From: Roseomonas fluvialis
Lineage (GTDB): Bacteria > Pseudomonadota > Alphaproteobacteria > Acetobacterales > Acetobacteraceae
Assembly (NCBI RefSeq): GCF_022846615.1
Contig: NZ_AP025637.1
Span: forward strand, 2,195,001 to 2,259,000
Reading direction: 5' to 3'
DNA length: 64,000 nucleotides
Each line of letters opens with the position of its first letter. The first letter of the stretch is position 1. The translations under genes and the position numbers were made by a program. A model generated the notes under the pieces. That model had not been told where the DNA came from. It was given only the letters and a program-made list of their open reading frames with translations, and ran no database searches. Below, one piece after another: positions 16,979 through 26,679 of this stretch.

Positions 16979-18252
16979 GCCCCAAAGACCCGCCGCCCGG
17001 CCTTCCAGGTGCCGAGCACGCGTCCCTCCAGCGCCCGCCCGTCAAACGGCGAGTTCTGCGCCTTCCCTGGCAGCTTCCCGGCCTCGACCATCCAGCCCCG
17101 CTCTGCATGGAACAGCACCAGGTCCGCCGGCGCGCCCACCGCCAGCCGCCCCACCGGCAGCCCGAGCAGCGCCGCCGGCCTGCACGTCAGCAGACCCAGG
17201 GCGGCCAGCATGGACAGATCCCCCCCATGCACCCGCGCCAGCGTCACGCCGAGCAGCGTCGCCAGACCCGCGCCCCCGGCCTCGGCCTGCGCAAACGGCA
17301 GGCGCTTGTCGTCCGCATCGCGCGGCTGGTGGTCCGACGCGATCGCATCGATCGTGCCATCCGCCAGCGCTGCCACCACCGCCTGCCGATCCGCCTCCGT
17401 CCGCAACGGCGGCGACAGCTTAGCGTAGGTCCGGTAATCGCCGATCGCCGTCTCGTTCAGGTCGAAATACGGCGGCGCCGTGTCGCAGGTGACGCGCAGG
17501 CCCTCGGCCTTGGCGGCGCGCACCACCTCCAGCGCCGCGCCGGTCGACAGATGCGCGAAATGCACATGCCCGCCCGTCAGCCGCGCCAGCGCGATGTCGC
17601 GCGCCACCATCATCGCTTCCGCTGCCGGCGGGATGCCCGGCAGGCCAAGCCGCGTCGCCAGCTCCCCCTCCGTCGCCGCGCCGCCGATGGACAAGGACGG
17701 CTCCTCCGGGTGCTGCACCACGAACGCCCCGAAGGCCCGCGCATACGACAGCGCGACGCGCATCATCCGTGCCGAGCCGATCGCCTTGGCGCCATCGGTG
17801 AAGGCGATCGCCCCGGCCTCGCGCAGCAGCCCGAACTCCGCCAGTTCCTTCCCCGCGCAGCCCGCCGTCGCGGCGCCATAGGGCAGCAACGCCACCGACC
17901 CGGTCGCCTCGCCGCGACGGATCATGAAGGAAAGCAGCGCCGGGTCATCCAGCGCCGGGTCGGTATCCGGGAGCACGCAGAGCGTGGTGATCCCCCCCGC
18001 CGCCGCGGCCTGCGCGGCGCTCGCGATGCTCTCCCGGTGCTCGGCGCCCGGCTCGCCCAGGTTGGCGCGCAGGTCGACCAGCCCGGGCGCCAGGCACGCG
18101 CCGCCGGCATCCAGCGTCTCCGCGCCCTCGGGCGCTGACAGCGCCGGCCCGACATCCACGATAGCCCCACCGCGCACCAACACGGCCCCCGCCGCATCGA
18201 GGCCGGAGGCGGGGTCCAGCAGCCGGGCATTCGTGATCAGCAGGTCGAGCAT
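16975..18252 (-). CDS. pyrC: Dihydroorotase-like protein (PyrC', probably non-catalytic)
   Basis: A 425-residue amidohydrolase-fold protein starting at ATG 18250-18252. It is recognised by APGLVDLRANLGEPGAEHRES, AAAAGGITTLCVLPDTDPALDDP, FAHLSTGAALEVVRAAK and DAIASDHQPRDADDKRLPF. The conserved HxH metal pair of active dihydroorotases (normally in D-x-H-x-H) is replaced by RAN, and the canonical carbamylated-lysine region is not recognisable. This matches the PyrC'/PyrX group, which supports aspartate carbamoyltransferase assembly rather than catalysing ring closure. A separate active PyrC would be expected elsewhere. pyrB lies about 1.5 kb upstream on the same strand, separated by cybB and others. 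Confidence 0.85.
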   Translation of the reverse strand: MLDLLITNARLLDPASGLDAAGAVLVRGGAIVDVGPALSAPEGAETLDAGGACLAPGLVDLRANLGEPGAEHRESIASAAQAAAAGGITTLCVLPDTDPALDDPALLSFMIRRGEATGSVALLPYGAATAGCAGKELAEFGLLREAGAIAFTDGAKAIGSARMMRVALSYARAFGAFVVQHPEEPSLSIGGAATEGELATRLGLPGIPPAAEAMMVARDIALARLTGGHVHFAHLSTGAALEVVRAAKAEGLRVTCDTAPPYFDLNETAIGDYRTYAKLSPPLRTEADRQAVVAALADGTIDAIASDHQPRDADDKRLPFAQAEAGGAGLATLLGVTLARVHGGDLSMLAALGLLTCRPAALLGLPVGRLAVGAPADLVLFHAERGWMVEAGKLPGKAQNSPFDGRALEGRVLGTWKAGRRVFGA

Positions 18253-18521
18253 CGCCGCCGTTATAGCCGCCCCCGCGAGTCCCGCCAGCCGCCCCCATGG
18301 GGTCGTTCGCGCCGACGCGTGTCGCGCCACGGGGCGGCTGGCCACTGCGCCGGTGCGCCCCGGCTGTCGGTCCGGGCAACCGGCCGTGGCGACGCCGCCG
18401 CGCTCGGCGCACATCGCCTCGGGCTGTTATCCACCGCCATTGACTCACTTCGCCCACGCCGTTGCCCTGGCCTCGACCATTGCCCGCGGCCGGACCGCTG
18501 CCTTGCCCGAAGGACCCGCCC

Positions 18522-19073
18522 ATGCCGATGCTGAACTCCCCCCAGGGCTACGGCAGCCTGACCAAGGCGCTGCACTGGATCGTCGCCGCCCTGTTCGCCG
18601 TGCAGGTCGCCGCCGGCCTGGTGATGACGCGCCTGCCGGACGAATCCGGCACCGCGCGCGATGCCATCTACAACTGGCACAAGACGCTGGGCCTGGTGGC
18701 GCTCGCGGTCGCGCTGGTGCGGCTCTGGGCGCGCCGCGCGGGGGAATTGCCCCCTTGGGCGCCCGGGCTGACGGTTCTGGACCAGCGCATTGTCCATCAT
18801 GCCGAGCGCGGATTGTACCTTGCGATGTTCGTCATGCCGGTCAGCGGCTTCGTCTACGTGATGGCCGGTGGGTATGGCGTGCTGTTCGCGGGCGTTCTGG
18901 CGCTGCCTAACCCGCTGCCGCGATGGGCGTGGCTCGCGCTGGCCGGCAAGTGGACGCACATCGCGGGCGCGCTGCTGCTGGCGGCGGCGCTGGCGGCGCA
19001 TCTGACGGTCGTGCTGCGGCACACGCTGCTGCACAGCCACGGTCTACTCCGGCGGATGCTGCCGGGGCAGTGA
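18522..19073 (+). CDS. Cytochrome b561 family protein
   Basis: A 183-residue membrane protein with four transmembrane helices. Candidate haem-ligand histidines sit in LHWIVAALF, YNWHKTLGL, HHAERGLYLAMF and KWTHIAGALL, the standard CybB pattern. It would oxidise quinol or transfer superoxide-derived electrons in the inner membrane. ATG 18522 is followed at once by a second in-frame ATG; an AAGGA site at 18510-18514 supports the first. It is transcribed against its neighbours, and its 3' end overlaps the next gene (convergent) by 30 bases. Confidence 0.9.
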   Translation: MPMLNSPQGYGSLTKALHWIVAALFAVQVAAGLVMTRLPDESGTARDAIYNWHKTLGLVALAVALVRLWARRAGELPPWAPGLTVLDQRIVHHAERGLYLAMFVMPVSGFVYVMAGGYGVLFAGVLALPNPLPRWAWLALAGKWTHIAGALLLAAALAAHLTVVLRHTLLHSHGLLRRMLPGQ

Positions 19074-19376
19074 GTGCCGGGTCCGTAACCGCGCCACATA
19101 GATGATCGCGCGGAGCGCCAGCAATTCCATCGCCCATGCGAGGAACGCCACGAACCAGAACGTGACCTGTATCGGGTGCGGCCACCATGGATCGGCCGCG
19201 GACCGCAGCGGGAAGACGATCAGCGCCAAGCCCACCAAGGCCGTGAAGACGGCGGCATGGACCTTGAGGAACGAAAGCGCGCCTGGCCGCTGTACACGCC
19301 CGACAAGCAAGGCCGGAATAGCGCTGAGAGCGAGCAGCGCGATGGCGTTCTCCAGCAGGTTGCTCAGCGCTGTCAC
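19044..19376 (-). CDS. Small hypothetical membrane protein
   Basis: A 110-residue protein with three predicted transmembrane stretches (LLENAIALLALSAIPALLVG, VHAAVFTALVGLALIVF and VTFWFVAFLAWAMELLALRA) and a short basic, polar tail. The family is not recognised. It starts with GTG at 19374-19376 overlapping the GNAT stop (GTGA), so it is the last gene of a pyrB-GNAT-membrane protein transcription unit. Its end overlaps cybB from the other strand. Confidence 0.6.
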   Translation of the reverse strand: MTALSNLLENAIALLALSAIPALLVGRVQRPGALSFLKVHAAVFTALVGLALIVFPLRSAADPWWPHPIQVTFWFVAFLAWAMELLALRAIIYVARLRTRHSLPRQHPPE

Positions 19377-19819
19377 AACCGCTTCTCGAAATACACGCGC
19401 CGGTGGCCTGCCTCGCTGCCGCGATGCGTCTCGATGAAGCCGAGGCGCGGGTACATCGCGACGTTCTCGACCATCTTCTCGTTGGTGAACAGCCGCAGCA
19501 CCGCATGGCCGCGCCGACGCGCCTCAGCCTCGGTGAAGGCGATGAGGCGCTTGCCCACGCCCTGGCCCTGCGCGGTGGGTGCCACGGCGATGTTGTAGAG
19601 CATCAGCGCGTCGGGCTCGTCCTCGAGTACCAGCGCGCCGACCAGCGCGCCGTCCTGCTCCAGCACCCAGGCCTCGCCGGCGGCGATGCGCGCGCCGTAG
19701 TCGTCCTGCATCGGCGCGGGTTCGCGGCCCAGACGCGGGATGTAGATGGCATAGGCCGCGCGGACCAGGTCGCGCAGCGCGCCGGCCTCGTCCGCATGGG
19801 CAAGCCGCGGCGCGCTCAC
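19373..19819 (-). CDS. GNAT-family N-acetyltransferase
   Basis: A 148-residue protein with the acetyl-CoA loop [16 protein letters not shown] (motif A) preceded by LMLYNIAV, and a C-terminal [21 protein letters not shown] as in RimI-like small-molecule/protein acetylases. The acceptor is unknown. GTG 19817-19819 overlaps the pyrB stop as GTGA and begins just before the conserved domain ([15 protein letters not shown]), so it is preferred over ATG 19870 inside pyrB. It is translationally coupled between pyrB and the small membrane protein. Confidence 0.85.
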   Translation of the reverse strand: MSAPRLAHADEAGALRDLVRAAYAIYIPRLGREPAPMQDDYGARIAAGEAWVLEQDGALVGALVLEDEPDALMLYNIAVAPTAQGQGVGKRLIAFTEAEARRRGHAVLRLFTNEKMVENVAMYPRLGFIETHRGSEAGHRRVYFEKRL

Positions 19820-20754
19820 CGGTTCCGCGGCAGCCGCCGCGCCAGGATGTCGAGCACCGCCATCCGGCACGCGACCCCCATCTCCACCTGCTCGCCGATC
19901 ACGCTGCGCGTCGGGTGATCGGCGATGGCGCTGTCGATCTCCACCCCGCGGTTCATCGGCCCCGGATGCATCACGATGCTGTCCGGCTTGGCCACCGCCA
20001 GCTTCTCGGCATCCAGCCCGTAGAAGCGGAAAAACTCCCGCGCCGAGGGAACGAGCCCGCCGGCCGCCATGCGTTCGCGTTGCAGGCGCAACATCATCAC
20101 GACGTCCGCGCCGGCGAGCCCCGCCTTCATGTCGGTGAAGACCTCGACCCCAAGCCGCGCCGCATCCGCCGGGATCAGCGTGGGTGGGCCAACGATCCGC
20201 ACCCGCGCGCCCATCGTGCCCAACAAATGGATGTTCGACCGCGCGACACGCGAATGCGCGATGTCCCCGCAGATCGCCACGATCAGGCCTTCCAGCCGCC
20301 CCTTGTGCCGCCGGATGGTCAGCGCATCCAGCAGAGCCTGCGTCGGGTGCTCATGCGTGCCGTCTCCGGCATTGATCACTGCGGCGTCGACCTTCTGGCT
20401 CAGCAGGGCCGGGGCGCCCGACTGCGCGTGGCGGATCACCAGCAGGTCGCATTGCATCGCGTTCAGGGTCGATGCCGTATCCAGCAGCGTCTCGCCCTTG
20501 TTCACCGACGACGTGCTGACCGACATGTTGATGACGTCCGCGCCCAGCCGCTTGCCGGCGAGTTCGAAGGAGGTGCGCGTGCGCGTGCTGTCCTCGAAGA
20601 ACAGGTTGATCAGCGTGCGGCCCTTCAGCAGGTCGCGTTGCGTCTTCCCGCTGCGGTTCAACAGCGCATAGGATTCCGCAAGGTCGAGCAGATCCGCGAT
20701 ATGCGGCGGCTCGAGGCCCTCGATGGCCAACAGGTGCTTCGATGGATGCGACAC
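19816..20754 (-). CDS. pyrB: Aspartate carbamoyltransferase catalytic subunit
   Basis: A 312-residue enzyme condensing carbamoyl phosphate with aspartate in pyrimidine synthesis. It carries the carbamoyl-phosphate site [20 protein letters not shown], the KGET loop, [17 protein letters not shown] and the aspartate-site HPGPMNRG. The length is that of the catalytic chain. No PyrI regulatory subunit is adjacent. The dihydroorotase-like protein with lost metal ligands (16975) is its likely structural partner, as in class A-type ATCase complexes. Confidence 0.96.
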   Translation of the reverse strand: MSHPSKHLLAIEGLEPPHIADLLDLAESYALLNRSGKTQRDLLKGRTLINLFFEDSTRTRTSFELAGKRLGADVINMSVSTSSVNKGETLLDTASTLNAMQCDLLVIRHAQSGAPALLSQKVDAAVINAGDGTHEHPTQALLDALTIRRHKGRLEGLIVAICGDIAHSRVARSNIHLLGTMGARVRIVGPPTLIPADAARLGVEVFTDMKAGLAGADVVMMLRLQRERMAAGGLVPSAREFFRFYGLDAEKLAVAKPDSIVMHPGPMNRGVEIDSAIADHPTRSVIGEQVEMGVACRMAVLDILARRLPRNR

Positions 20755-20861
20755 GGCCGGACCCCGGAGACGCTGCGGCCCCCAGCCGCGGCGCCGGTGC
20801 AGCGCCGCACGGCCCGGGGCCCGGGGGCCGTCATAAAGCGGCGGGCGGGATTCGGCCAGCG

Positions 20862-21332
20862 TCAGGCCAGGCGCAGCGCGGCGCGCAGCCGGGCGGCCAT
20901 GGCGCGCTGGTCGTCGGGGTCGCGGCCCTCGCGGATCATGTGCTCGGCACCATCGGCCGCGACCAGCATGGTGTGCCAGTAGGGGTCGCCCTCATCATCC
21001 TTGCCGGCGCGGACCTCGATGGCGGTGATCGCGCCTGGGGGCCAGGTCTCGACCTCGCGCCGCAGCGGCGTGCGGCGCACCAGCGTCGCGGTGCCGTCGG
21101 TCGCGACCGACAGGCTGGTGCAGGGCTTCGACATCACATGCCCCGCCACGGTCAGCCCGACGATCCAGAATCCCGCCAGCACGCCCTGCTGCAGCAGCGC
21201 CGGCTGGGAGGGGTGCGGCCCGTCGCGCCCCATGATGAAGGTGAACAGCCCCACCATGCCGAGCCACACCGCCATGAAGCCCCAGCCCACGGCGGCCATG
21301 CGGTTGCGGATCTCGAAGGCGGGCGCGGCCAT
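20862..21332 (-). CDS. Hypothetical two-helix membrane protein
   Basis: A 156-residue protein. Two transmembrane segments lie near residues 12-34 ([20 protein letters not shown]) and 47-65 ([20 protein letters not shown]), followed by a soluble beta-rich domain ([20 protein letters not shown] and later strands) resembling the bPH-like domains that follow two helices in small membrane proteins. The family is not identified. It is upstream of pyrB on the same strand by about 110 bases and follows ruvX; coding character is good. Confidence 0.65.
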   Translation of the reverse strand: MAAPAFEIRNRMAAVGWGFMAVWLGMVGLFTFIMGRDGPHPSQPALLQQGVLAGFWIVGLTVAGHVMSKPCTSLSVATDGTATLVRRTPLRREVETWPPGAITAIEVRAGKDDEGDPYWHTMLVAADGAEHMIREGRDPDDQRAMAARLRAALRLA

Positions 21333-21357
21333 GCAAGACTATCGTAGCGCGCCCTGT

Positions 21358-21822
21358 TCAGTGGCGCGAGACATCCAGCGCCGTCTGCAGCATGTACGCC
21401 GCCGCGGCGCGGTCCACCGCCACGGCGCGCTTGGCGCGCGTCAGGTCGGCCTCGCTCACCAGCATCCGGTTCACCGCGGCCGAGGACAGGCGTTCGTCGA
21501 ACAGCGCGACATCGATGCCCGTCGCGTCGCTGAGCGACCGCGCCCAGTCCTTCGCCGCCTGCGCGGCCGGGCCCATGGAACCGTCCATCGACAGCGGCAG
21601 GCCGACCACGATGCCCCCGGCGCCCTCCTTGCGCGCGATCGCGACGATTTCGGCCGCGTTTGCGGCAAGCTTGCCCCGTTTGAGCGCGCCATAGGCGCTG
21701 GCGAGCATCAGTGTGACGTCCGACAGCGCCACGCCGATCACCTTCGCCCCGGGATCGAGGCCGATGAGGCGCGCATGGCGGGGCAGGGCGGCGCGCAGGT
21801 CCTTCAGGTTGATGATGGCCAT
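21358..21822 (-). CDS. ruvX: Putative pre-16S rRNA nuclease (YqgF/RuvX)
   Basis: A 154-residue RNase H-like protein. The nuclease motifs are LIGLDPGAKVIGVALSD (first acidic strand), GIVVGLPLSMDGSMGP and the final acidic region LFDERLSSAAVNRML / DRAAAAYMLQTALD. YqgF matures the 5' end of 16S rRNA in Escherichia coli; older annotation as a Holliday-junction resolvase is less supported. The start at ATG 21820-21822 (MAIINLKDLRAALP) is preferred over the longer frame, which overlaps the divergent gatC promoter. Confidence 0.93.
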   Translation of the reverse strand: MAIINLKDLRAALPRHARLIGLDPGAKVIGVALSDVTLMLASAYGALKRGKLAANAAEIVAIARKEGAGGIVVGLPLSMDGSMGPAAQAAKDWARSLSDATGIDVALFDERLSSAAVNRMLVSEADLTRAKRAVAVDRAAAAYMLQTALDVSRH

Positions 21823-21867
21823 GCACGGCCTTATGGTCCGCCCCCCGTTTCCCTGGAAGACCCGGCT

Positions 21868-22164
21868 ATGTCCCTCGATACCGCCACCGTGCGGCGCGTC
21901 GCCGCCCTTGCCCGCATCCGCCTGCCCGAGGAGGAGGTCGCCCGTGTGCAGGGCGAGCTCAACGGCATCCTGGGCTGGATCGAGCAATTGCAGGCGGTGG
22001 ACACGGACGGCGTGAAGCCCATGGCCGGCGGCACGCCCCAGGGCATCGCGGCGATGCCTTTGCGCGACGACGTGGTGACCGATGGCGGCATCGCGGAGAA
22101 GGTGCTGGCCAACGCGCCGGACCGCGAGGGCGTGTATTTCGGCGTGCCGAAGGTGGTTGAGTGA
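21868..22164 (+). CDS. gatC: Aspartyl/glutamyl-tRNA(Asn/Gln) amidotransferase subunit C
   Basis: A 98-residue protein: [45 protein letters not shown] and the LRDDVVTDG segment are diagnostic of GatC. It wraps around GatA and stabilises the GatCAB complex that amidates misacylated Glu-tRNA(Gln) and/or Asp-tRNA(Asn). ATG 21868 follows GGAAGA at 21855-21860. Its stop overlaps the gatA start. It is divergent from ruvX with a 45-base gap. Confidence 0.96.
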   Translation: MSLDTATVRRVAALARIRLPEEEVARVQGELNGILGWIEQLQAVDTDGVKPMAGGTPQGIAAMPLRDDVVTDGGIAEKVLANAPDREGVYFGVPKVVE

Positions 22165-23651
22165 TGCATCCGACCGACTTCACCCTGGCCGGCGCGATCG
22201 TCGCGCTGGACGAAGGTGCCATCAGCGCCGTGGAACTGACGCGCGCGCATGTGGACGCGATGGAGGCGCTGAATCCGCGCCTGAATGCCTTCATCACCAC
22301 GACGCCCGAAGCGGCGCTCGAGGCCGCGAAGCAGTCCGACGCGAAGCGCGCGCGCGGCGAGGCCGGGCGGCTCGAGGGCATACCCCTCGCCATCAAGGAC
22401 CTGTTCTGCACCGAGGGCGTGCAGACCACGGCGGGGTCGAAGATCCTGGGCGGCTTCATCCCGCCCTACGAGAGCACGGTGACGTCGCAGTTGAAGCGTG
22501 ACGGCGCGGTGTTCCTGGGCAAGGCGAACCTCGACGAATTCGCAATGGGGTCGTCGAACCTGACCTCGGCGTATGGGGGTGTCGTGAACCCCTGGTCGCG
22601 GCGCAACGACCCGGATGTGCGGCTCGTTCCTGGCGGATCCTCGGGTGGCTCGGCGGCGGCGGTGGCGGCGCGCATGGCGCTGGGCGCGACCGGCACCGAC
22701 ACCGGCGGGTCGATCCGCCAGCCGGCGGCGTTCTGCGGCATTGCGGGCATCAAGCCGACCTATGGGCGGTGTTCGCGATTCGGGATCGTGGCGTTTGCGT
22801 CCTCGCTCGACCAGGCGGGGCCATTCGCGCGCACGGTCGAGGATTGCGCGATCCTGCTGCGGTCGATGGCGGGGTTCGATCCGAAGGATTCGACCAGCGC
22901 CGACAAGCCGGTGCCGGACTTTTCTCGCGCCTGCACGCGATCGGTGAAGGGGCTGCGGATCGGCGTGCCGAAGGAATACCGCCTGGACGGCACGCCGCCG
23001 GAGATCGAGCGGCTGTGGCGACAGGGCCTCGATTGGCTGCGCGAGGCGGGGGCGGAGATCGTCGACATCACGCTGCCGCACACGAAATACGCGCTGCCGA
23101 CCTACTACATCGTGGCCCCCGCCGAGGCGTCGTCGAACCTCGCGCGCTACGACGGCGTGCGCTTCGGGCTGCGCGTGGCGGAGAAGGATTCCGACCTGCG
23201 CGACCTGTACGAGCGCACGCGCGAAGCCGGCTTCGGCCAGGAGGTGCGCCGGCGCATCATGATCGGCACCTATGTGCTGAGTGCCGGCTACTACGATGCG
23301 TACTACCTGAAGGCGCAGAAGGTGCGGGCGTTGATCGCGCGCGACTTCACGCAGGCCTTCGGCCAGGTGGATGCCATCCTGACGCCGGCGACGCCGAGCG
23401 CTGCCTTCGCCGAGGGCGAGAACTCGGACGATCCGATCAAGATGTACCTGAACGACGTGTTCACGGTGACGGCGAACCTGGCGGGGCTGCCGGGGCTGTC
23501 GGTGCCGGCGGGGCTGGACGGGCAGGGGCTGCCGCTCGGGCTGCAGGTGATCGGGCGGCCTTTCGACGAGGAGACGGTGTTCGCGGTCGGCGCGGCGATC
23601 GAGCGGGCGGCGGAGTTCAAGGCGCTGCCGGCGATCCGGGCCGGGCTGTGA
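22164..23651 (+). CDS. gatA: Glutamyl-tRNA(Gln) amidotransferase subunit A
   Basis: A 495-residue amidase-signature enzyme releasing ammonia from glutamine. The Ser-cisSer-Lys triad is visible: lysine in IPLAIKDLF, the cis-serine in [16 protein letters not shown] and the nucleophile in [16 protein letters not shown]. Start ATG 22164-22166 overlaps the gatC TGA (TGATG); a GTG three bases earlier is also possible. The end overlaps the following small gene by GTGA. Confidence 0.97.
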   Translation: MHPTDFTLAGAIVALDEGAISAVELTRAHVDAMEALNPRLNAFITTTPEAALEAAKQSDAKRARGEAGRLEGIPLAIKDLFCTEGVQTTAGSKILGGFIPPYESTVTSQLKRDGAVFLGKANLDEFAMGSSNLTSAYGGVVNPWSRRNDPDVRLVPGGSSGGSAAAVAARMALGATGTDTGGSIRQPAAFCGIAGIKPTYGRCSRFGIVAFASSLDQAGPFARTVEDCAILLRSMAGFDPKDSTSADKPVPDFSRACTRSVKGLRIGVPKEYRLDGTPPEIERLWRQGLDWLREAGAEIVDITLPHTKYALPTYYIVAPAEASSNLARYDGVRFGLRVAEKDSDLRDLYERTREAGFGQEVRRRIMIGTYVLSAGYYDAYYLKAQKVRALIARDFTQAFGQVDAILTPATPSAAFAEGENSDDPIKMYLNDVFTVTANLAGLPGLSVPAGLDGQGLPLGLQVIGRPFDEETVFAVGAAIERAAEFKALPAIRAGL

Positions 23652-24028
23652 ACGCGATGCTCGATGCCGCGGCGAGCCTGGCGCTGATCCGCCGCGCCGC
23701 GGCGGCGCGCCGCTGCGTCAGCTATGGCGCGGTGGCGGACGCGAGCGGCGTGCCGTGGTCGGTGGCGCGCCGGCGGATGGACCCGCATCTGTTCGCGCTG
23801 TGCCGGGACGCGACGGCGCGCGGCTGGCCGCTGGTCTCGGCGGTGGTGGTGGATGTGCGATCGGTCGCGCATGGGCGGATGCGCGGGCGGCCGCTGGTCG
23901 GCTTCGCGCGCTGTGCCGAGCGCTGCGGGCGCATCGTGGGTGGGGACGCGGCGGCGTTCCTCGCCGAGGAACAGGAACGCGTCTTCGCCTGGGCGAAGCA
24001 GGAGGGTGGCGATGTCGTACACCATTGA
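23648..24028 (+). CDS. Small hypothetical protein between gatA and gatB
   Basis: A 126-residue protein with GTG 23648 overlapping the gatA stop (GTGA); ATG 23657 is an alternative. It is basic, with the segment [20 protein letters not shown], a central strand-rich [19 protein letters not shown] and a helical end [17 protein letters not shown]. The SYGAVA stretch resembles the helical motif of alkyltransferase-like proteins, but the catalytic PCHR motif is absent, so this is only a suggestion. It overlaps gatB by 17 bases and is therefore embedded in the gat operon. Confidence 0.7.
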   Translation: MNAMLDAAASLALIRRAAAARRCVSYGAVADASGVPWSVARRRMDPHLFALCRDATARGWPLVSAVVVDVRSVAHGRMRGRPLVGFARCAERCGRIVGGDAAAFLAEEQERVFAWAKQEGGDVVHH

Positions 24029-25463
24029 AGGCAGCACCGGCCCGTGGGAGCTGGTCATCGGTCTGGAAGTCCACGCGCAGGTCGTCAGCAACGCCAAGCT
24101 GTTCTCCGGCGCGGCGACCGAGTTCGGCGCGGAGCCGAACAGCCAGGTGTCGTTCGTCGATGCCGGCTTCCCGGGCATGCTGCCGGTGATCAACCGCGAA
24201 TGCGTGGCGCAGGCCGTGCGCACGGGCCTGGGGCTGAACGCGCAGGTGAACCTGTGGTCGCGCTTCGACCGCAAGAATTACTTCTATGCGGACCTGCCGC
24301 AGGGCTACCAGATCAGCCAGTTCGCGCACCCGATCGTGGGCACCGGCGAGGTCGAGATCAGCCTGTCGGACGGCACCACCAAGACCATCGGCATCACGCG
24401 CCTGCACCTCGAGCAGGATGCGGGCAAGTCGCTGCACGACCAGCATCCGACGAAGTCCTTCATCGACCTGAACCGGTCGGGTGTGGCGCTGATGGAAATC
24501 GTGTCGGAACCCGACATGCGGTCCCCCGAGGAAGCCGGCGCGTATCTGACCAAGCTGCGACAGATCCTGCGCTACCTCGGCACCTGCGACGGCAACATGG
24601 AGGAAGGGTCCATGCGCGCCGACGTGAACGTGTCGGTGCGCCGCGCGGGCGAGGGGTTCCGCACGCGCTGCGAGGTGAAGAACGTCAACTCCATCCGCTT
24701 CGTGATGCAGGCCGTCGAGGCCGAGGCGCGCCGGCAGATCGACGTCTGGGAATCGGGCGGCGAGGTGAACCAGGAAACCCGGCTGTTCGATACGTCGCGC
24801 GGCATCACGCGGTCCATGCGGTCGAAGGAGGACGCGCATGATTACCGCTACTTCCCGGACCCCGACCTGCCGCCGCTGGTGATCGAGCAGTCCTGGGTGG
24901 ATCAGCTCAAGGCCGCGCTGCCGGAACTGCCGGACCAGCGCCGCGCGCGCTACGTGAACGACTACGGCATCACGCCCTACGACGCGCATGTGCTCACGCT
25001 CGAGAAGGAAACCGCCGCCTACTACGAGGCCGTGGCCAAGGGCCGCGACGCCAAGCAGGCGGCGAACTGGGTGATGGGCGACCTGTTCGCCGCGATCAAC
25101 CGCACCAAGACGTCGATTGCCGAACCGCCGGTCTCGGCGGCGGATCTTGGCGCGCTGCTTGACCTGATGGCGGACAACACGCTGTCGGGGAAGCTGGCGA
25201 AGGAAGTCTTCGAGGCGATGGTCGAGACCGGCCGCGCACCCGGCGTGATCGTCGAGGAACGCGGCCTGAAGCAGGTGACCGACACCGGTGCGATCGAGGC
25301 GGTCATCGACGGCGTGCTCGCCGCCAATGCCGACAAGGTGGCGGAATACCGCTCGGGCAAGGACAAGCTGTTCGGCTTCTTTGTCGGCCAAACCATGCGG
25401 GCCATGCAGGGCAAGGGGAACCCCGCCCTGGTCAACGAGGTGCTGAAGCAGAAGCTTGGCTGA
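24012..25463 (+). CDS. gatB: Aspartyl/glutamyl-tRNA(Asn/Gln) amidotransferase subunit B
   Basis: A 483-residue subunit that activates the misacylated tRNA with ATP and receives ammonia from GatA. Family motifs: [63 protein letters not shown] and [20 protein letters not shown]. The C-terminal helical YqeY-like tail ends with [20 protein letters not shown] 24012 lies inside the upstream small gene after GGAGGGTGG. Confidence 0.97.
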   Translation: MSYTIEGSTGPWELVIGLEVHAQVVSNAKLFSGAATEFGAEPNSQVSFVDAGFPGMLPVINRECVAQAVRTGLGLNAQVNLWSRFDRKNYFYADLPQGYQISQFAHPIVGTGEVEISLSDGTTKTIGITRLHLEQDAGKSLHDQHPTKSFIDLNRSGVALMEIVSEPDMRSPEEAGAYLTKLRQILRYLGTCDGNMEEGSMRADVNVSVRRAGEGFRTRCEVKNVNSIRFVMQAVEAEARRQIDVWESGGEVNQETRLFDTSRGITRSMRSKEDAHDYRYFPDPDLPPLVIEQSWVDQLKAALPELPDQRRARYVNDYGITPYDAHVLTLEKETAAYYEAVAKGRDAKQAANWVMGDLFAAINRTKTSIAEPPVSAADLGALLDLMADNTLSGKLAKEVFEAMVETGRAPGVIVEERGLKQVTDTGAIEAVIDGVLAANADKVAEYRSGKDKLFGFFVGQTMRAMQGKGNPALVNEVLKQKLG

Positions 25464-25527
25464 CAGCCGCCTTCCCCTGCCGCGCCCTGGCGTGCTTCGC
25501 TGACGCCGGGGAGTGCGGGGAAGTACC

Positions 25528-26610
25528 ATGGAGAGTGAGTCGCCGGCGCCCGACCAGCGCCATGCCGAGACGCTGCACCTCGCCGAGCGCGCGGCGGTGC
25601 TGATCCTGCTTGCGCTGCTGCTGTACGGCGTGTTCCGGGTGCTCGAACCCTTCGCCATGGCGGTCGCTTTCGGCGCCTTCATTGCCATCGGCACGTGGCC
25701 GGCGCGGGATTGGCTGGTACGGCACGGCGTGCGGCCCGGGCTTGCGGCTGCGGCGCTGCTGCTGGTGTTGGTGCTGGCCGTTGCATTACCGCTGCTGCTG
25801 ATGGCGCCGGGGCTGGCCGAGCAGATCGGCACCATCGCGCTGCGGGCCCGCGGCCTGATCGAGGAACTGCCCGCGACCGCGCCGGCCTGGCTGACCGACC
25901 TGCCGGTGGTGGGCGACACCGCCGCGCGCGCCTGGGTGCGGCTGCATGGGTTCCAGGGCAACATCAATGCGCTGGTCGCGCCCTATTCCGGGCAGATCGC
26001 TCGGATCCTGGTGGAACTCGGCCAGGCGGCGGCGGGCAGTATCGTGCAGGTGCTGCTGGCGCTGCTGGTGGCGGCGATGTTCTGGACCAGCGGCGACAGC
26101 ATCGCGGCGCAACTGCGCGACATCGCCGAGCGCCTGGGCGGAAAGACCGGCGTGGCGTCGATCGAGGCCGCCGGCGGGGCGGTGCGCGGCGTGGCCTGGG
26201 GTGTGGTCGGCACCGGCATCCTGCAGGCTGTGCTGATGGGGATCGGGCTTGCCATCGCGGGCGTGCCCGGGGCCGCGGTGCTGGGCTTCCTGACAATGGT
26301 GTTCTCGATCAGCCAGGTGCTGAGCCCGCTGGTGGTGGTGACCTGGGTTGGCGCGGCCGCCTGGCTGTACACCGAGGGGCAGACCGGCTGGGCGATCTTC
26401 ATGCTGGTCTGGGGCATCCTGCCGGTGTCGGGCAGCGACAACATCGTGCGGCCGCTGCTGATCCAGCGCGGCAGTGCAATGCCGCTCGGCCTGATCATCC
26501 TGGGCGTGTTCGGGGGCTTGATCGCCTTCGGGTTCCTGGGGCTGTTCGTCGGACCGGCGCTGCTGGCGGTGGCGCATGGGTTGCTCCGCGCCTGGCGGAG
26601 GGCAGCCTGA
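25528..26610 (+). CDS. AI-2E family transporter (YdiK/PerM-like)
   Basis: A 360-residue membrane protein with about eight transmembrane helices. Typical features are an N-terminal pair of helices (AAVLILLALLLYGVFRVLEPF), a cytoplasmic or periplasmic helical domain (AEQIGTIALRARGLIEELPA), GFLTMVFSISQVLSPLVVV and the C-terminal VWGILPVSGSDNIVRPLLI and GLFVGPALLAV motifs. Members include quorum-signal exporters and sodium/proton antiporters, so the substrate is open. ATG 25528 follows GGGGAAG. It lies 64 bases after gatB. Confidence 0.85.
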   Translation: MESESPAPDQRHAETLHLAERAAVLILLALLLYGVFRVLEPFAMAVAFGAFIAIGTWPARDWLVRHGVRPGLAAAALLLVLVLAVALPLLLMAPGLAEQIGTIALRARGLIEELPATAPAWLTDLPVVGDTAARAWVRLHGFQGNINALVAPYSGQIARILVELGQAAAGSIVQVLLALLVAAMFWTSGDSIAAQLRDIAERLGGKTGVASIEAAGGAVRGVAWGVVGTGILQAVLMGIGLAIAGVPGAAVLGFLTMVFSISQVLSPLVVVTWVGAAAWLYTEGQTGWAIFMLVWGILPVSGSDNIVRPLLIQRGSAMPLGLIILGVFGGLIAFGFLGLFVGPALLAVAHGLLRAWRRAA

Positions 26611-26679
26611 CCGGCGCGGTGGACGCTGGGGCGCCGGCGTGCGAAGCGGACGCATCATCGCCGTCAGGGGGATCGCCGC

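Noticed and set aside
15842..17428. Long plus-strand ORF downstream of the SOS promoter
   Set aside because: It runs antisense through plsY and pyrC with Arg/Pro-rich shadow composition.
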